From contig JANWJY010000083.1 of assembly GCA_025451715.1 (NCBI GenBank), forward strand, positions 1 through 9,073: 9,073 bases of DNA, read 5' to 3'. Source of the stretch: Fimbriimonadaceae bacterium (GTDB lineage: Bacteria; Armatimonadota; Fimbriimonadia; Fimbriimonadales; Fimbriimonadaceae). The position numbers and the translations under genes are program-made. Every line of letters begins with the position of its first letter. Within the stretch, counting starts at the first letter, position 1. The notes below the pieces were generated by a model. The model ran no database searches. It worked only from the letters and a program-made list of their open reading frames with translations, and was not told the DNA's origin. Shown piece by piece: positions 1 through 6,700 of this stretch.

Positions 1-1
1 C

Positions 2-106
2 TTCGGTTTGAACCTGCGAAACGAAAGTGAAGCCCAAGCGAGCCAGGCTGGACTCTCGCGGGCGCCCAGAAGGCCGACAGTAAAGGTGGATTTAGCGATT
101 GGGTAG
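2..106 (+). CDS. possible C-terminal fragment of an upstream gene (uncertain)
   Basis: One forward frame is open from the left edge and ends with TAG at 104-106; the other two forward frames stop early. It would encode about 34 residues ending in VDLAIG and would finish 12 bases before the next start codon. The composition is neutral and no family is recognisable. It may equally be non-coding: the stretch holds a GCGAG/CTCGC inverted repeat (38-42 with 55-59), a GGGCGCCC palindrome (60-67), and a short motif (2-18) that recurs in a non-coding region near the right end. Low confidence. Confidence 0.2.
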   Translation, partial: FGLNLRNESEAQASQAGLSRAPRRPTVKVDLAIG

Positions 107-118
107 GATTTTCATGCC

Positions 119-883
119 ATGAGAAGGAGTTTCAGCGTCATTCCACTCTTGCTTATCGTAGCAGCGACTGCTGAACCTTCGATCGCCTCGGCCTTCACAA
201 TAACTTGGCCACAAAACTGGGACTATGTCCCCTACACCACTGCTGGAGGCGGCAGAACCGACCTCAACCCAAGCTATCCGACTCTGACTACACAGGCACA
301 GCGCGAGACTTTGGCAGACCTAATCGTTGAAGGATGGCCAGAGTACGTTGCCGTGCTTTCGGAGGACTATCTGCCTGGAACAGTAACGGTGTCGGAGTAC
401 AAGGCTAAACACTACCTGACAGGTAACCCTGCAGTCGTTTACCGGGCAGGTGCAAAGATAGTCTGGGATTACGAAACCTCTGATCCAATCTTGGATGAAC
501 TTCGATACGTTCAGGTCGTTTGGACGAATGACCCGCAAGCACCACATACGACAAGTCCGTACATCGATGGTCAAGGGGGCGAGATGTACTACTTTGACGA
601 CTACTACGAAGGCATCACCCACTATGGCGACGAGTACACGTTTTTTGACGATCCGTTTCGCGCTTATACAGGCGTAGAGGCCAAGTACTGGCAAGCAGCG
701 ACGTTTCCAGTTCAAACAATTGCCGATCAAATCATCATTTACGATGGCGTCTGCTGGGGCTGGGCAACCATTGGCACCTCCGAGTGGGAGGAACCGGGCG
801 ACAATGCCCCGATTCCAGAGCCCGCCTCCATTTTTGGACTCATATTGCCCATACTTATGCTTAGGAGACTAAAACGAAAATGA
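119..883 (+). CDS. secreted PEP-CTERM sorting domain protein, function unknown
   Basis: This 254-residue protein is predicted to be exported and then processed by an exosortase. Residues 1-25 form a signal peptide: Arg2-Arg3, a hydrophobic core around 8-17, and a likely cleavage site after SIASA. The C-terminus carries a PEP-CTERM tripartite signal: PEPAS at 233-237, a hydrophobic stretch 238-248, and a basic tail ending RRLKRK. The mature region is rich in Tyr, Asp and Trp (for example YYFDDYY near 157-163), and I do not recognise a catalytic domain in it. The ATG at 119 follows GGTAGGA (102-108), which could act as a ribosome binding site or, as TAGGAT, as a -10 element. The stop overlaps the start of the next gene (ATGA), so the two are probably co-translated. 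Codon third positions are more AT-rich than in the genes from 1350 on. In known systems such proteins are envelope- or surface-associated; the role here is unknown. Confidence 0.87.
   Translation: MRRSFSVIPLLLIVAATAEPSIASAFTITWPQNWDYVPYTTAGGGRTDLNPSYPTLTTQAQRETLADLIVEGWPEYVAVLSEDYLPGTVTVSEYKAKHYLTGNPAVVYRAGAKIVWDYETSDPILDELRYVQVVWTNDPQAPHTTSPYIDGQGGEMYYFDDYYEGITHYGDEYTFFDDPFRAYTGVEAKYWQAATFPVQTIADQIIIYDGVCWGWATIGTSEWEEPGDNAPIPEPASIFGLILPILMLRRLKRK
863..868 (+). promoter_or_regulatory. Shine-Dalgarno for the second exported gene
   Basis: AGGAGA lies inside the end of the PEP-CTERM gene, 11 bases before the ATG at 880. It is the clearest ribosome binding site in the window and supports the choice of the overlapping ATGA start. 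Confidence 0.55.
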
Positions 884-1329
884 CTGCCGCCCTTCTCCTT
901 ACCGTCCTAGTTTCGCCAAGCGTCGAGCTTAGGCCCATTTCGACAGAGCTCACGATTAGCCTGTCAGACAGAAGGGCCCAGACCTGTCAACTTGAATACG
1001 TAAACAGTTCCGACGTCAACGTTCAAGTCTGGGTAGCGGATTTTTGGAGCAATCACAAAGTAGAGTTTCGGACCAAGAGTGGCGGCGAAGTCTTGCTCAC
1101 TGACCTAGGTGTCCTCGCATCGAAAGCGTTTCAAGGCGGATCAAGAGATCGCAACTTTCCTGTAATTGTCCGACCTGGCAAGTCAGTCCCGGTTAAGACG
1201 CCGCGTTTGCCCGACTATTTCGTCCTGAAACCGGGCGATTACACGATGACGGTCACCTACTCCGACATGAACTTCGACTCGCCACTGCAGCTCACGACGA
1301 AGAAGATCGCGGTCAAGGTCGTCGAATAA
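880..1329 (+). CDS. small secreted beta-rich hypothetical protein
   Basis: This 149-residue protein is of unknown function. A short hydrophobic N-terminus (MTAALLLTVLVSPSV) looks like a signal peptide, though it lacks the usual basic residues after Met. The rest alternates short hydrophobic strands with turns and ends with a KPGDYTMTVTY block (about 117-127), typical of an Ig-like or beta-sandwich fold. The start overlaps the upstream stop as ATGA and is preceded by AGGAGA, so it is likely translated together with the PEP-CTERM gene and may partner it. Codon use changes within the gene: upstream of about 1240 the third positions are mixed, while 26 of the last 28 codons end in G or C, like the neighbouring genes. 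The assignment as a real gene is good; the function is open. Confidence 0.8.
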   Translation: MTAALLLTVLVSPSVELRPISTELTISLSDRRAQTCQLEYVNSSDVNVQVWVADFWSNHKVEFRTKSGGEVLLTDLGVLASKAFQGGSRDRNFPVIVRPGKSVPVKTPRLPDYFVLKPGDYTMTVTYSDMNFDSPLQLTTKKIAVKVVE

Positions 1330-1349
1330 CGGTCGAGGAACGCGCCACC

Positions 1350-2333
1350 TCACACCTCTAACGGCGAAACAGCCCGCCCGCTCTTAGCGCTTTCGATCGC
1401 CGCGCGCGACACGGCCACCGCCTTCATCCCCTCCTCAGGCGCGACCGGCATCGCAGAACCAGAACTCACCGCGTCCACAAACGCACGAAGCTCACAATAA
1501 AACGGATCGTGCGTCGGAGAGAGGTTCGACTCCGAACGCGAGCCAGCCGCGTCGTGGATGCGCAACGTCGACACGGAGCGCGAGTCGTACTCGATCATCC
1601 CCTCGCTCCCACACACCTCCAACGTCACGCGAAAGCCGGATGGGTCCATCCAAGTCGTCTCGACGTGCCCGACGCAACCGCTCTCAAACTGCAGCGTCGT
1701 CAGCGCATAGTCGCCCTCGAACTCCGCGCCCTCCACCGGGTGCCCCAAGCGCACCGAACGCGAATAGACCGAACGAACGTCCCCCAAAGTCCACAACATC
1801 CAGTCAAACTCGTGAACCGCCAAGTCCAACAGCAGCCCACCCGACCGCGCATGGTCCTGAAACCACATGTCGCTCCCCTTTGGCGCTTTCCCGCCGCGAC
1901 GCATCCGCACCGCCGCCGGTTTCCCAACGCGACCGGAGACGACAGCCTGGTGCGCAGCGGCGAACTCAGGAAAGAACCGCACGACCTGCCCCGGCATCAA
2001 TGGCACGCCCTTCTTCGCAGCGGCAGAGATCAGCGACGCGCACTCCTCGGGCGTCCGCGCCATCGGTTTTTCAACCAGCACGGCCTTGCCTCCCTCGATC
2101 GCTGCCATCGCCACGTCGTGGTGCGCGTCCGTCGGCGTGCAGACGTCGACGGCATCAACACCAGAGACGAGCTCCGAAAGCGACCCCAGCGGACGCGCCC
2201 CGAACTGCGCGCAGTACACGTCCAACCGGTCTGGGTTGCGATCATAGGCGTACAGCTCGACGTCCGGCATCAGCGCGTACTTCCGCGCGTGCACGTTCCC
2301 CATCCCGCCGACCCCCACCACTCCGACTCGCAT
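1350..2333 (-). CDS. Gfo/Idh/MocA family NAD(P)-dependent oxidoreductase
   Basis: This 327-residue cytosolic dehydrogenase is probably active on a sugar, inositol or related polyol. The N-terminal Rossmann fold shows GVGGMG (7-12) for dinucleotide binding and an acidic residue (Asp31) after the second strand. The family EKP motif is at 88-90, with Lys89 as the predicted catalytic lysine. The C-terminal domain carries GGLLLDLAVHEFD (165-177), giving Asp170 and His174 in the same D-x3-H spacing as myo-inositol dehydrogenases. Length is normal for the family and the gene looks intact. The start at 2333 has no clear ribosome binding site; CAAAAT lies 6 bases upstream. It faces the TauE gene across a 61-bp divergent gap and ends only 20 bp from the convergent exported-protein gene. 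The substrate cannot be read from sequence, and the neighbours do not form a sugar pathway. Confidence 0.93.
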   Translation of the reverse strand: MRVGVVGVGGMGNVHARKYALMPDVELYAYDRNPDRLDVYCAQFGARPLGSLSELVSGVDAVDVCTPTDAHHDVAMAAIEGGKAVLVEKPMARTPEECASLISAAAKKGVPLMPGQVVRFFPEFAAAHQAVVSGRVGKPAAVRMRRGGKAPKGSDMWFQDHARSGGLLLDLAVHEFDWMLWTLGDVRSVYSRSVRLGHPVEGAEFEGDYALTTLQFESGCVGHVETTWMDPSGFRVTLEVCGSEGMIEYDSRSVSTLRIHDAAGSRSESNLSPTHDPFYCELRAFVDAVSSGSAMPVAPEEGMKAVAVSRAAIESAKSGRAVSPLEV

Positions 2334-2382
2334 GAGTTCATTTTGACTGATTCGCTCGGCCCACCCTAAACCCTAGACCCTT

Positions 2383-2388
2383 CATACT
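2383..2388 (+). promoter_or_regulatory. candidate -10 element for the TauE/SafE gene, leaderless layout
   Basis: CATACT matches TATAAT at four of six positions (A2, T3, A4, T6) and lies 6 bases before the GTG at 2395. That would place the transcription start at or next to the start codon. No Shine-Dalgarno is present and no convincing -35 is seen at the usual distance. The same CATACTCT string precedes the EamA gene. Confidence 0.4.
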
Positions 2389-2394
2389 CTCCCC

Positions 2395-3159
2395 GTGCCC
2401 ATCGCCATCTGCATCGTCGCCGGCATCGTCGCAGGGATCGCGGGCGGGCTCTTCGGCGTTGGCGGCGGCGTCATCATCGTCCCTTTTCTCATCCTCGCAC
2501 TCAAGTTCGACCAGCACAAGGCACAAGGTACATCACTGTTTTCTCTCGCCCTTCCGGTCGCCGCGCTAGGCATGTACAACTACTACAGGGAAGGAAACGT
2601 CCACGTCGCTGTCGGCCTCACGCTCGCCGCGGGTATGGCGCTCGGCAGCTTCTTTGGATCGAAGCTCGCGTTGGCTCAGACGGCGAAGACCATGCGACAG
2701 GCGTTCTGTGTCTTTCTCTCAGTCGTCGCCGCGTACCTCTTCTTCAAGAGCAGCATCCTCCACACCGAAGCAATCGACCACATGACAGCGTTGCCCCCGT
2801 GGGCGTTCCCTGTCGCAGTCGTCGCTGGCCTCGTCGCCGGCGTCACTGGTGGATTGTTCGGCGTCGGAGGAGGAGTGATTGCGGTTCCGTTCCTCGCGCT
2901 CGCGCTCGCGGTCCCGCAGCACGTCGCACAAGGAACCTCGCTCCTGGCACTCACGCTCCCCATCGCCGGCTTCGGAGCGTACAACTATTACAAGAAGGGA
3001 GCGGTCGACATTAAGAGCGGGGCCCTCGTCTCCATCGGAATCGTCGCAGGCAGCTTCTTCGGGAGCATCATCGCCCTCGGCCTCGACCCCGTCACGATGC
3101 AAAAAGCGTTTAGCGTGTTCATGGTCGCCATGGCTGCATACTTGTTCTTCAAGAAGTAG
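2395..3159 (+). CDS. TauE/SafE family sulfite/anion exporter permease
   Basis: This 254-residue integral membrane protein belongs to the TauE/SafE family, whose members move sulfite, sulfoacetate, taurine-related compounds or other organic acids. It is an internal duplication: GGLFGVGGG at residues 17-25 recurs at 142-150, each followed by VPFL, a QGTSL segment, a YNYY element and a closing AAYLFFK. Each half is about 110 residues, with three to four membrane helices. The start is GTG at 2395, because no ATG lies nearby and the first helix begins immediately. There is no ribosome binding site but a CATACT element 6 bases upstream. The gene is divergent from the oxidoreductase, and its last 11 bases overlap the end of the convergent EamA gene. 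The substrate is unknown; no sulfur-metabolism gene is nearby. Confidence 0.92.
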   Translation: MPIAICIVAGIVAGIAGGLFGVGGGVIIVPFLILALKFDQHKAQGTSLFSLALPVAALGMYNYYREGNVHVAVGLTLAAGMALGSFFGSKLALAQTAKTMRQAFCVFLSVVAAYLFFKSSILHTEAIDHMTALPPWAFPVAVVAGLVAGVTGGLFGVGGGVIAVPFLALALAVPQHVAQGTSLLALTLPIAGFGAYNYYKKGAVDIKSGALVSIGIVAGSFFGSIIALGLDPVTMQKAFSVFMVAMAAYLFFKK

Positions 3160-4045
3160 CCGAACTGCCGACACGCCCGCTCGCCACCAACGTCCCGAAC
3201 ACCACCACCAACAACCCCACTCCGGTCCAAGGGTTGAACTCCCCGCCCAGCACCACCCACGAAAACAGGGCCGCCACCGGCGGAATGAAGAACTGCACCA
3301 TGCTCGTCTTCGTCGGCCCGACGTCTGCCAGACCCTTGTAATATGCCGCAAACGCACCTATGCCCGCGATGAACACCAAGTACGCCATCGACCAGTAGAA
3401 CTCTGGCTTGATCGCTAACCAATCGGTCCGAAGCGTCGCAAACAACCCGTATGGCAACATCGCCACCAGCCCGCCCGGAAAAGTCAAAGTAAACGCCGCG
3501 TAGGGCGAGCCCTCGACGACCAGAGGACGCATCAGCACCACGGACCACGACCACAGCACCGCCGACGCCAGAACGAGCAGCGCGCCGACCATGCTCCCCT
3601 CCACTTTCCCCTCTCCTGCGACGATCGCGATCACTGCGCCCGCAAACGCCAGGCCACCTCCGATCGCCAAGTGCGGCGTAAAGGCGTCCTGCTTCTTCAT
3701 GATCGCGAAAAGCGCCGTCCACACAGGCGCTGTCGCCAAAACGATCGCGCCCTGAACCGCCCCTGCCGTCCTCATCCCCTCCAAGAAGCAGATCATATAG
3801 ATCCCGTTCGCCAGAAAACCAACGAACATGAAGTTCCAGAACTGCCCCTTCGGGTACTTCAATGGGATCCGAAGGGCGACACACGTGACCCACAACACCG
3901 CCATCATTGCAAGATAGCGCGTCAGCGCGACGACCGACGCGTCCATCCCCTCCAGAGCGTGCTTGATCACGCTGAAGTTCAGACCCCACGCGACCACCAC
4001 GAACACGAGCGCCGGATGCGGCAAGTTCCGACGCCAATCGCTCAT
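3149..4045 (-). CDS. EamA/DMT superfamily transporter
   Basis: This 298-residue membrane protein has about ten helices in two EamA repeats (roughly residues 12-141 and 153-289). Diagnostic features are the N-terminal VVVAWGLNFSVIK segment, the VLWSWSVVLMRPL start of the second repeat, and the FIPPVAALFSWVVLGGE block near 252-268 that closes EamA proteins. Family members export amino acids, nucleobases or other metabolites; the substrate cannot be assigned. The gene is full length. The ATG at 4045 has no Shine-Dalgarno, but CATACT ends 7 bases upstream on the same strand. The stop (3149-3151) lies inside the 3' end of the TauE gene. Divergent from the GspE-type ATPase gene across 114 bp. Confidence 0.93.
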   Translation of the reverse strand: MSDWRRNLPHPALVFVVVAWGLNFSVIKHALEGMDASVVALTRYLAMMAVLWVTCVALRIPLKYPKGQFWNFMFVGFLANGIYMICFLEGMRTAGAVQGAIVLATAPVWTALFAIMKKQDAFTPHLAIGGGLAFAGAVIAIVAGEGKVEGSMVGALLVLASAVLWSWSVVLMRPLVVEGSPYAAFTLTFPGGLVAMLPYGLFATLRTDWLAIKPEFYWSMAYLVFIAGIGAFAAYYKGLADVGPTKTSMVQFFIPPVAALFSWVVLGGEFNPWTGVGLLVVVFGTLVASGRVGSSATS

Positions 4046-4052
4046 TTGGCAG

Positions 4053-4058
4053 AGTATG
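4053..4058 (-). promoter_or_regulatory. candidate -10 element for the EamA gene, leaderless layout
   Basis: Read on the minus strand this is CATACT followed by CTGCCAA and the ATG, a 7-base gap that places the expected transcription start at the start codon. The string CATACTCT is identical to the one before the TauE gene. It partly overlaps an imperfect GGCGGTACTGCC palindrome (4058-4069). Confidence 0.4.
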
Positions 4059-4086
4059 GCGGTACTGCCCCGACCATCTTAGGAGT

Positions 4087-4110
4087 GAGGGGGATCATCC
4101 ATCATCCCTC
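4087..4110. other. small inverted repeat in the EamA/ATPase divergent gap
   Basis: GAGGG (4087-4091) pairs with CCCTC (4106-4110), and an inner AT/AT extends the stem past a two-base bulge, leaving an 8-base loop. It lies midway between the two divergent start codons, where an operator could sit. There is no T-tract, so it is not a terminator. The function is unknown. Confidence 0.25.
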
Positions 4111-4138
4111 TGCCGTCCTCCCAGCCCCCTTCCCCCGG

Positions 4139-4144
4139 TATCCT
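4139..4144 (+). promoter_or_regulatory. weak candidate -10 element for the GspE-type ATPase gene
   Basis: TATCCT ends 15 bases before the ATG at 4160, which would give a very short leader. No Shine-Dalgarno lies between them; the only AGGAG nearby (4081-4085 region) is too far upstream. No -35 is evident. Confidence 0.25.
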
Positions 4145-4159
4145 AGGGCCACAAACGCA

Positions 4160-5425
4160 ATGGCAGTCGAAGAAAAAGGAAACTGGGGAGCCGCCAAGAA
4201 GTTCAGGCTCATCATCCGAGAGCAGGGGCAGACCCGCGAGATGGGCGGAAACGAGATGTCCCTCGCGGTCGGAATCGTCGATAACATCATGATGAACGCC
4301 CTCGACACCAAGTCGAGCGACATCCACCTCCAGCCGGAAAGAAACCAGCTCAAGATCCGCTACCGACAGGACGGCGTGCTCCACGAGACCGGCGCGCTCC
4401 CACCAGAGCAGGCCTCCAACGTCATCGCGCGCCTCAAGCTCAGCGCAAACATGCGGATCGACGAGACACGCGAGCCGCAGGACGGCCGCATCGACATGGA
4501 GTACAACGGACGCCGACTCAGCGCCCGTGCCTCTTGCGTCCCCAGCCTCAACGGCGAGAAGTTCGTCATGCGACTTCTCGACCCGCAGTCCATGAAGGTC
4601 AACCTCGCCGACCTCGGAATGCCAGAGGACATCCGCGTCAGGTGGGAGCAGGCGATTCAGATCCCATACGGGCTCATCCTTGTCACCGGCCCCACAGGCT
4701 CCGGTAAGACCTCAACGCTCTACGCATCCCTCAACCTCCTCGACAGTAAACGTCGCAACATCGTCACCGTCGAGGACCCGGTCGAATACGAGTTCGACGA
4801 GAACATCGCGCAGGTCCAGGTCACGGAGAAGCTCTCCTTCCCGCGCGTCATGCGCTCCTTCCTGCGACAAGACCCCGACATCATGATGGTCGGCGAAATG
4901 CGAGACCCCGAGTCCCTCGCGATCGGCATACAGGCCGGCCTCACCGGACACATGGTCCTCAGCACCATCCACACCAACAACGCGATGGAGACCATCGGAC
5001 GTATGTTCGACATGGACGCCGAGCCCTACCTCGTCGGCGGCGTCATCACGGCGATCCTCGCACAGCGGCTCGTCCGCACCATTTGCCCGAAGTGCCCCGA
5101 GCCCGCTCGCTACACGCGAGAAGAGCTAGAGATGGTCAACATCGGACCCGACGACATGTCTGGAGCGAAACTGATGCAAGGAAAGGGATGCGACTTCTGC
5201 AAAGGCACCGGCTACAAGGGCCGCGTCGGAATCTTCGAGCTCATCATCGGAAACCGCGAGTTCAAACAGGCAGTCGCAATGAACGTCGACTACAAGTCCA
5301 TGCTTGAGATCGTCAAGAAGCAGGGCTTTAGAACGATGCTTGAAGACGGCAAGGCAAAGGTGCTCGCCGGTAAGACATCGCCTGACGAAGTCATCAAGGC
5401 CGTCTTTACTCAGGCTCTCGAGTAA
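4160..5425 (+). CDS. GspE/PulE/PilB-type assembly ATPase (type II secretion / type IV pilus), short form
   Basis: This 421-residue cytoplasmic hexameric ATPase is of the kind that drives pilus or pseudopilus extension. An N2-like domain comes first (SSDIHLQPERNQLKIRYRQDG, about 54-75). Then come Walker A GPTGSGKT (177-184), the Asp box VEDPVEY (204-210), Walker B DIMMVGE with Glu246, and the His box GHMVLSTIHT (263-272). A tetracysteine zinc site follows (Cys309, Cys312, Cys344, Cys347), which marks extension ATPases and is absent from PilT retraction ATPases. The N-terminal MshEN/N1 domain found in most 500-600-residue GspE and PilB proteins is missing. The reading frame stays open upstream to 3671, but that stretch is antisense to the EamA gene and reads as an Arg/His-rich shadow, so I place the start at 4160. 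The stop overlaps the next start by one base (TAATG). Confidence 0.93.
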   Translation: MAVEEKGNWGAAKKFRLIIREQGQTREMGGNEMSLAVGIVDNIMMNALDTKSSDIHLQPERNQLKIRYRQDGVLHETGALPPEQASNVIARLKLSANMRIDETREPQDGRIDMEYNGRRLSARASCVPSLNGEKFVMRLLDPQSMKVNLADLGMPEDIRVRWEQAIQIPYGLILVTGPTGSGKTSTLYASLNLLDSKRRNIVTVEDPVEYEFDENIAQVQVTEKLSFPRVMRSFLRQDPDIMMVGEMRDPESLAIGIQAGLTGHMVLSTIHTNNAMETIGRMFDMDAEPYLVGGVITAILAQRLVRTICPKCPEPARYTREELEMVNIGPDDMSGAKLMQGKGCDFCKGTGYKGRVGIFELIIGNREFKQAVAMNVDYKSMLEIVKKQGFRTMLEDGKAKVLAGKTSPDEVIKAVFTQALE

Positions 5426-6657
5426 TGAAGAAGAAGTTCCTCTGGATCGGGGTCATCGGCACGATCGTCATCGGCCTGATCGCACTTGGCTACGCCGTCT
5501 CAGGCGATTCGCGCACCGCCGCGGCAGATCTCGAGGCTCTGCGCAAAGAAGCGAAGGAGCTCGGGCTACCGACTACGATGGACGAGGTCCCCCTTGGATC
5601 CGTCTCTGAGGACGACAACGCCGCACCACTGATCACACAGGCGTCAGAGCGGATCGGTGCCGACAAGCAAGCCGTCGCAGACCTGTTGGTCGAAGCCGCG
5701 AGAAAGCCCGCGTGTGCCTTCGACTGGGCAAAGGTCCAGGAGCCCGGGTTCTGGAAGCGACTGAAGTTCCTCGAGTGCGTCGACGCGCTGCTCGAAGACG
5801 CAGACAGACAACTGAAAGCCAAGAGCACTGCTGCCTTCCAAAGAAAGCTTCACGCTGCCATGGTCGTTTCGAGACTGGCAGCGGAGGTGCCGACAGAGGA
5901 AGCCTTCCGCACGAGCATAGAGGCCGAAAGGAGAACGCTTGTATGGATTGGAGCGAAGATGGTCGAGTACCCAGAAGACGCAGTACTCCACTCGTTCGTG
6001 CAGAGACAGACGTTCGAAGGCCTCCCTGTCAGTTCGCTGCAAGTCGCATTACGACGGTTCTACGCGCTCGGTAACGACATCGGACAGAACCGCGAGATAG
6101 ACGGCGATCAACGCATCACATGGCTCTGGGCACGAAAGGAGTTCCCAGCAGACCCGTGGGGCCGCGACGCAGTCGAAGCGAGGCACCTCAAGGGATCGAT
6201 CGATCTCTCGCGAGAGACCTCAAACCTTCAAAGCTGGCCGGAAGCGATGGACCAATTGGAACAGTTCGTTGACAAGTGGTCGAAAGACGCTCGACCTTCG
6301 GCTTACTCGCTCCGCACGACCGCGAAGTCCATAAGGGACCTCGCGCGCCTCGCCGCAGAAAACGAGGCCGCAAGGCGGATCCTCTTCGTCGCTGCAGGCG
6401 CGTTCAAGTGGAGGATCCAGAAACTCTCGTTTCCCGCCACATCACCCGTCAAGGGCGAGATGGAGATTGACCCCTTCACCGTCGGGCCGGTGACCTTCTC
6501 CAACCCCGGTACTGGCTTCTTCCTCTACTCTATCGGTTCCGACCGGTTCGACTCCTCCGGTCCCGTCGAAGAGGGACTATCCTTCAAAGAGGACATCGGT
6601 TTCCGGCTCAAGGCCTGGAAAAGCGCCGTCGTCCCAGAGCCGAAAAAGATCCGCTGA
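5425..6657 (+). CDS. membrane-anchored helix-rich hypothetical protein, paralogue A
   Basis: This 410-residue protein is of unknown function. A basic MKKK start and one hydrophobic helix (5-24) suggest a signal anchor with the bulk outside the cytoplasm. The long middle part (35-335) is helical and contains NAAPL (65-69) and FDW (99-101), features seen in planctomycete-style hypothetical proteins. The C-terminus has a pseudopilin-like block: FPAT, then DPF at 349-351, then GFFLYSIGSD at 364-373. It starts within the stop codon of the ATPase gene (TAATG), so coupled translation and a shared role with that ATPase are likely. It aligns along most of its length with the next gene. It lacks the prepilin peptidase pattern at the N-terminus (no Gly-Phe-Thr-x3-Glu), so it is not itself an ordinary pilin. 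Confidence 0.87.
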   Translation: MKKKFLWIGVIGTIVIGLIALGYAVSGDSRTAAADLEALRKEAKELGLPTTMDEVPLGSVSEDDNAAPLITQASERIGADKQAVADLLVEAARKPACAFDWAKVQEPGFWKRLKFLECVDALLEDADRQLKAKSTAAFQRKLHAAMVVSRLAAEVPTEEAFRTSIEAERRTLVWIGAKMVEYPEDAVLHSFVQRQTFEGLPVSSLQVALRRFYALGNDIGQNREIDGDQRITWLWARKEFPADPWGRDAVEARHLKGSIDLSRETSNLQSWPEAMDQLEQFVDKWSKDARPSAYSLRTTAKSIRDLARLAAENEAARRILFVAAGAFKWRIQKLSFPATSPVKGEMEIDPFTVGPVTFSNPGTGFFLYSIGSDRFDSSGPVEEGLSFKEDIGFRLKAWKSAVVPEPKKIR

Positions 6658-6700
6658 ACCGGGCGACCACGTTCTGCATTAGGCTAGCATAGGCCAGCGC

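Noticed and set aside
1..25. GGTTCAAACC on the minus strand, resembling a tRNA T-loop
   Set aside because: Bases around it do not form the five-pair T stem, and no acceptor stem, anticodon arm or CCA end is found.
1509..2369. Long plus-strand open frames opposite the oxidoreductase gene
   Set aside because: Arg/Pro/His-rich translations typical of antisense frames in high-GC DNA; the minus-strand gene has a full set of family motifs.
2343..2372. TTGACT (2343-2348) with TAAACC (2367-2372) as a promoter for the TauE gene
   Set aside because: The -10 part is poor and the spacer is 18 bases; the CATACT element next to the start codon, repeated at other genes, explains the site better.
3671..4159. 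Open frame that would extend the GspE-type ATPase by 163 residues at its N-terminus
   Set aside because: It is antisense to the EamA gene, Arg/His-rich, and shows no N1 or MshEN domain; the ATG at 4160 begins a normal-looking protein.
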